The position numbers and the translations under genes are program-made. The notes below the pieces were generated by a model. That model searched no databases and was not told where the DNA came from. It saw only the letters and a list, made by a program, of their open reading frames with translations. From Bacteroidota bacterium (GTDB taxonomy: Bacteria > Bacteroidota > Bacteroidia > 2-12-FULL-35-15), in NCBI GenBank assembly GCA_021413595.1, contig JAIOQD010000711.1:1-5612 (forward strand): a DNA stretch of 5,612 bases, written 5' to 3'. Below, in pieces: positions 4,823 through 5,612 of this stretch; within the stretch, counting starts at the first letter, position 1, and every line of letters starts with the position of its first letter.

Positions 4823-5524
4823 TCATTTCACTCCACTCCTTTTATTAACCATTAATTTCAAAGAATTTAGGTCGGTATACAACACAATGATCTTATATTC
4901 ATTCCATTCAAGAGACATTTCTGTTTTATTATAAAAATTTAATGAATTGAAAGAAAGTGTTTTCTGCTCTTTGTTTGACGACAATACCAAATCATATTCA
5001 GCATAGGACTCCGCATCAGATGGAGCGCCATCCAGCGAAGGAGCATCCATAACATCTGTTACTTCTTTAAAGTTGATCTTTAAGTCTCCGATAATAGCAT
5101 TCTCACCAAAGTTTATAAAAAAGGGGGTTCCAAGGTTTAGTGTATCAACAACTAATTGTACAGTTTCCTGGTCCTTAATTTCCATGCTAAAAACATAGTT
5201 CCCCCAAGCCAGCGGATAGTTTATGGCTTGATCTTTTCCTTTTTCGAAATACCAAAGAAAAGTATGAAACTTCTTAGTCCCTTCCTCAATGTTTAGTTCT
5301 AACTGAATGCTTGCCGAACGGTCATTCCATGGTTTATCCTGAATAAAAAGATTAACAGGTGTGATGGTTAACGTTTTGTAATGAATTAACTTATTCTCTC
5401 CTTTATTAAGAGAACTCTTAAACGCACTGCTATTCATTGTTTTTTTAGTTTGCGCATTTCCAATTGATCCAATTGATAAGAGCAGGAGAAGGAGAAGGAA
5501 TATTTTTGTTTTTTTTATGACCAT
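4823..5524 (-). CDS. Secreted protein of unknown function
   Basis: A 233-residue protein. Its N-terminus is a clear Sec signal peptide: basic residues K4, K5 and K7, a leucine-rich core at 8-18, and a likely signal peptidase I site after A24 (G-N-A before Q25). There is no lipobox cysteine, so it is expected in the periplasm or outside the cell and not as a lipoprotein. The mature part of about 209 residues is polar with alternating hydrophobic residues, suggesting a beta-rich fold. An acidic segment lies at about 157-175 (DVMDAPSLDGAPSDAESYAEYD). There are no cysteines, no catalytic motif that I recognise, and no clear family. The start is supported by the position of the signal peptide. The gene is monocistronic in this window and is separated from the upstream minus-strand gene beyond the edge by a terminator. 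Confidence 0.8.
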   Translation of the reverse strand: MVIKKTKIFLLLLLLLSIGSIGNAQTKKTMNSSAFKSSLNKGENKLIHYKTLTITPVNLFIQDKPWNDRSASIQLELNIEEGTKKFHTFLWYFEKGKDQAINYPLAWGNYVFSMEIKDQETVQLVVDTLNLGTPFFINFGENAIIGDLKINFKEVTDVMDAPSLDGAPSDAESYAEYDLVLSSNKEQKTLSFNSLNFYNKTEMSLEWNEYKIIVLYTDLNSLKLMVNKRSGVK

Positions 5525-5564
5525 TTTTCAAAATTATTTTTTCAAAATTTAGTAAGATTCCTAT

Positions 5565-5593
5565 AAAAAAAGCGTAGCGGGAGGCTACGCTTT
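5565..5593 (-). terminator. Intrinsic terminator of a minus-strand gene beyond the right edge
   Basis: A perfect 10-bp stem, AAAGCGTAGC (5569-5578) with GCTACGCTTT (5584-5593), has a 5-base loop. Read on the minus strand it runs straight into a T-run (A residues 5565-5571 on the plus strand). It should end a minus-strand transcript that starts outside the window, and so it insulates the secreted-protein gene. On the plus strand the following sequence is a poorer T-tract. Confidence 0.8.
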
Positions 5594-5612
5594 ACAATTT
5601 ATTTTGACACGC

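Noticed and set aside
5529..5536. TAATTTTG (minus strand), a match to TAnnTTTG placed 4 bases before the ATG of the secreted-protein gene, which would imply a leaderless mRNA
   Set aside because: There is no TTG -33 box at the right distance, and the region is so A/T-rich that a chance match is likely.

Overview
The window looks like a piece of a Bacteroidota chromosome, probably from the Sphingobacteria/Chitinophagia side. The evidence is an AT-rich background, a TAnnTTTG-type -7 element just upstream of the tRNA gene, weak Shine-Dalgarno signals on most genes, a START-like (AHA1-related) protein of the kind common in that phylum, and Bacteroidota-style PAP2 and glycosyltransferase-39 proteins. 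The genus cannot be fixed from the sequence alone.

Left part (1-2386, all minus strand). In transcription order this runs: a 118-residue lysine-rich histone-H1-like tail (start 2386), a lysine- and aspartate-rich stretch leading into a START-like domain (ending at 1286), a short gap holding inverted heptad repeats, a PAP2-family membrane phosphatase (ending at 520), and a GT39/ArnT-like membrane glycosyltransferase that overlaps it by 4 bases and runs off the left edge. The lysine-rich frame and the START-like frame are the same reading frame, separated by a single TAA at 2030-2032. Together they read like one protein of about 365 residues with one in-frame stop. This is the most striking anomaly in the window.

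Middle (about 2490-2972). A tRNA-Met(CAU) gene lies on the plus strand with a recognisable promoter and a strong intrinsic terminator. About 340 bp without a convincing gene follow.

Right part. A plus-strand FAD-dependent monooxygenase (2973-4424) is visibly less AT-rich than its neighbours. It carries an N-terminal extension with two DnaJ-type CxxCxGxG motifs ahead of a complete Rossmann/FAD core, and it may have been acquired horizontally. Next comes about 400 bp of intergenic DNA with three copies of a TGTCATCCTGAG...GAAGGATC repeat and a plus-strand terminator. A secreted protein of unknown function lies on the minus strand (4823-5524), and a minus-strand terminator at the right edge ends whatever gene lies beyond it.

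How they work together: the PAP2/GT39 pair is probably a translationally coupled envelope-lipid module acting on polyprenyl-phosphate or lipid A substrates. The lysine-rich/START-like gene, the monooxygenase and the secreted protein have no obvious functional link to it or to each other. I found no CRISPR array, recognisable transposase or defence system, and no clearly new multi-gene system. The unusual items are the stop-split lysine-rich/START-like gene and the zinc-motif monooxygenase.
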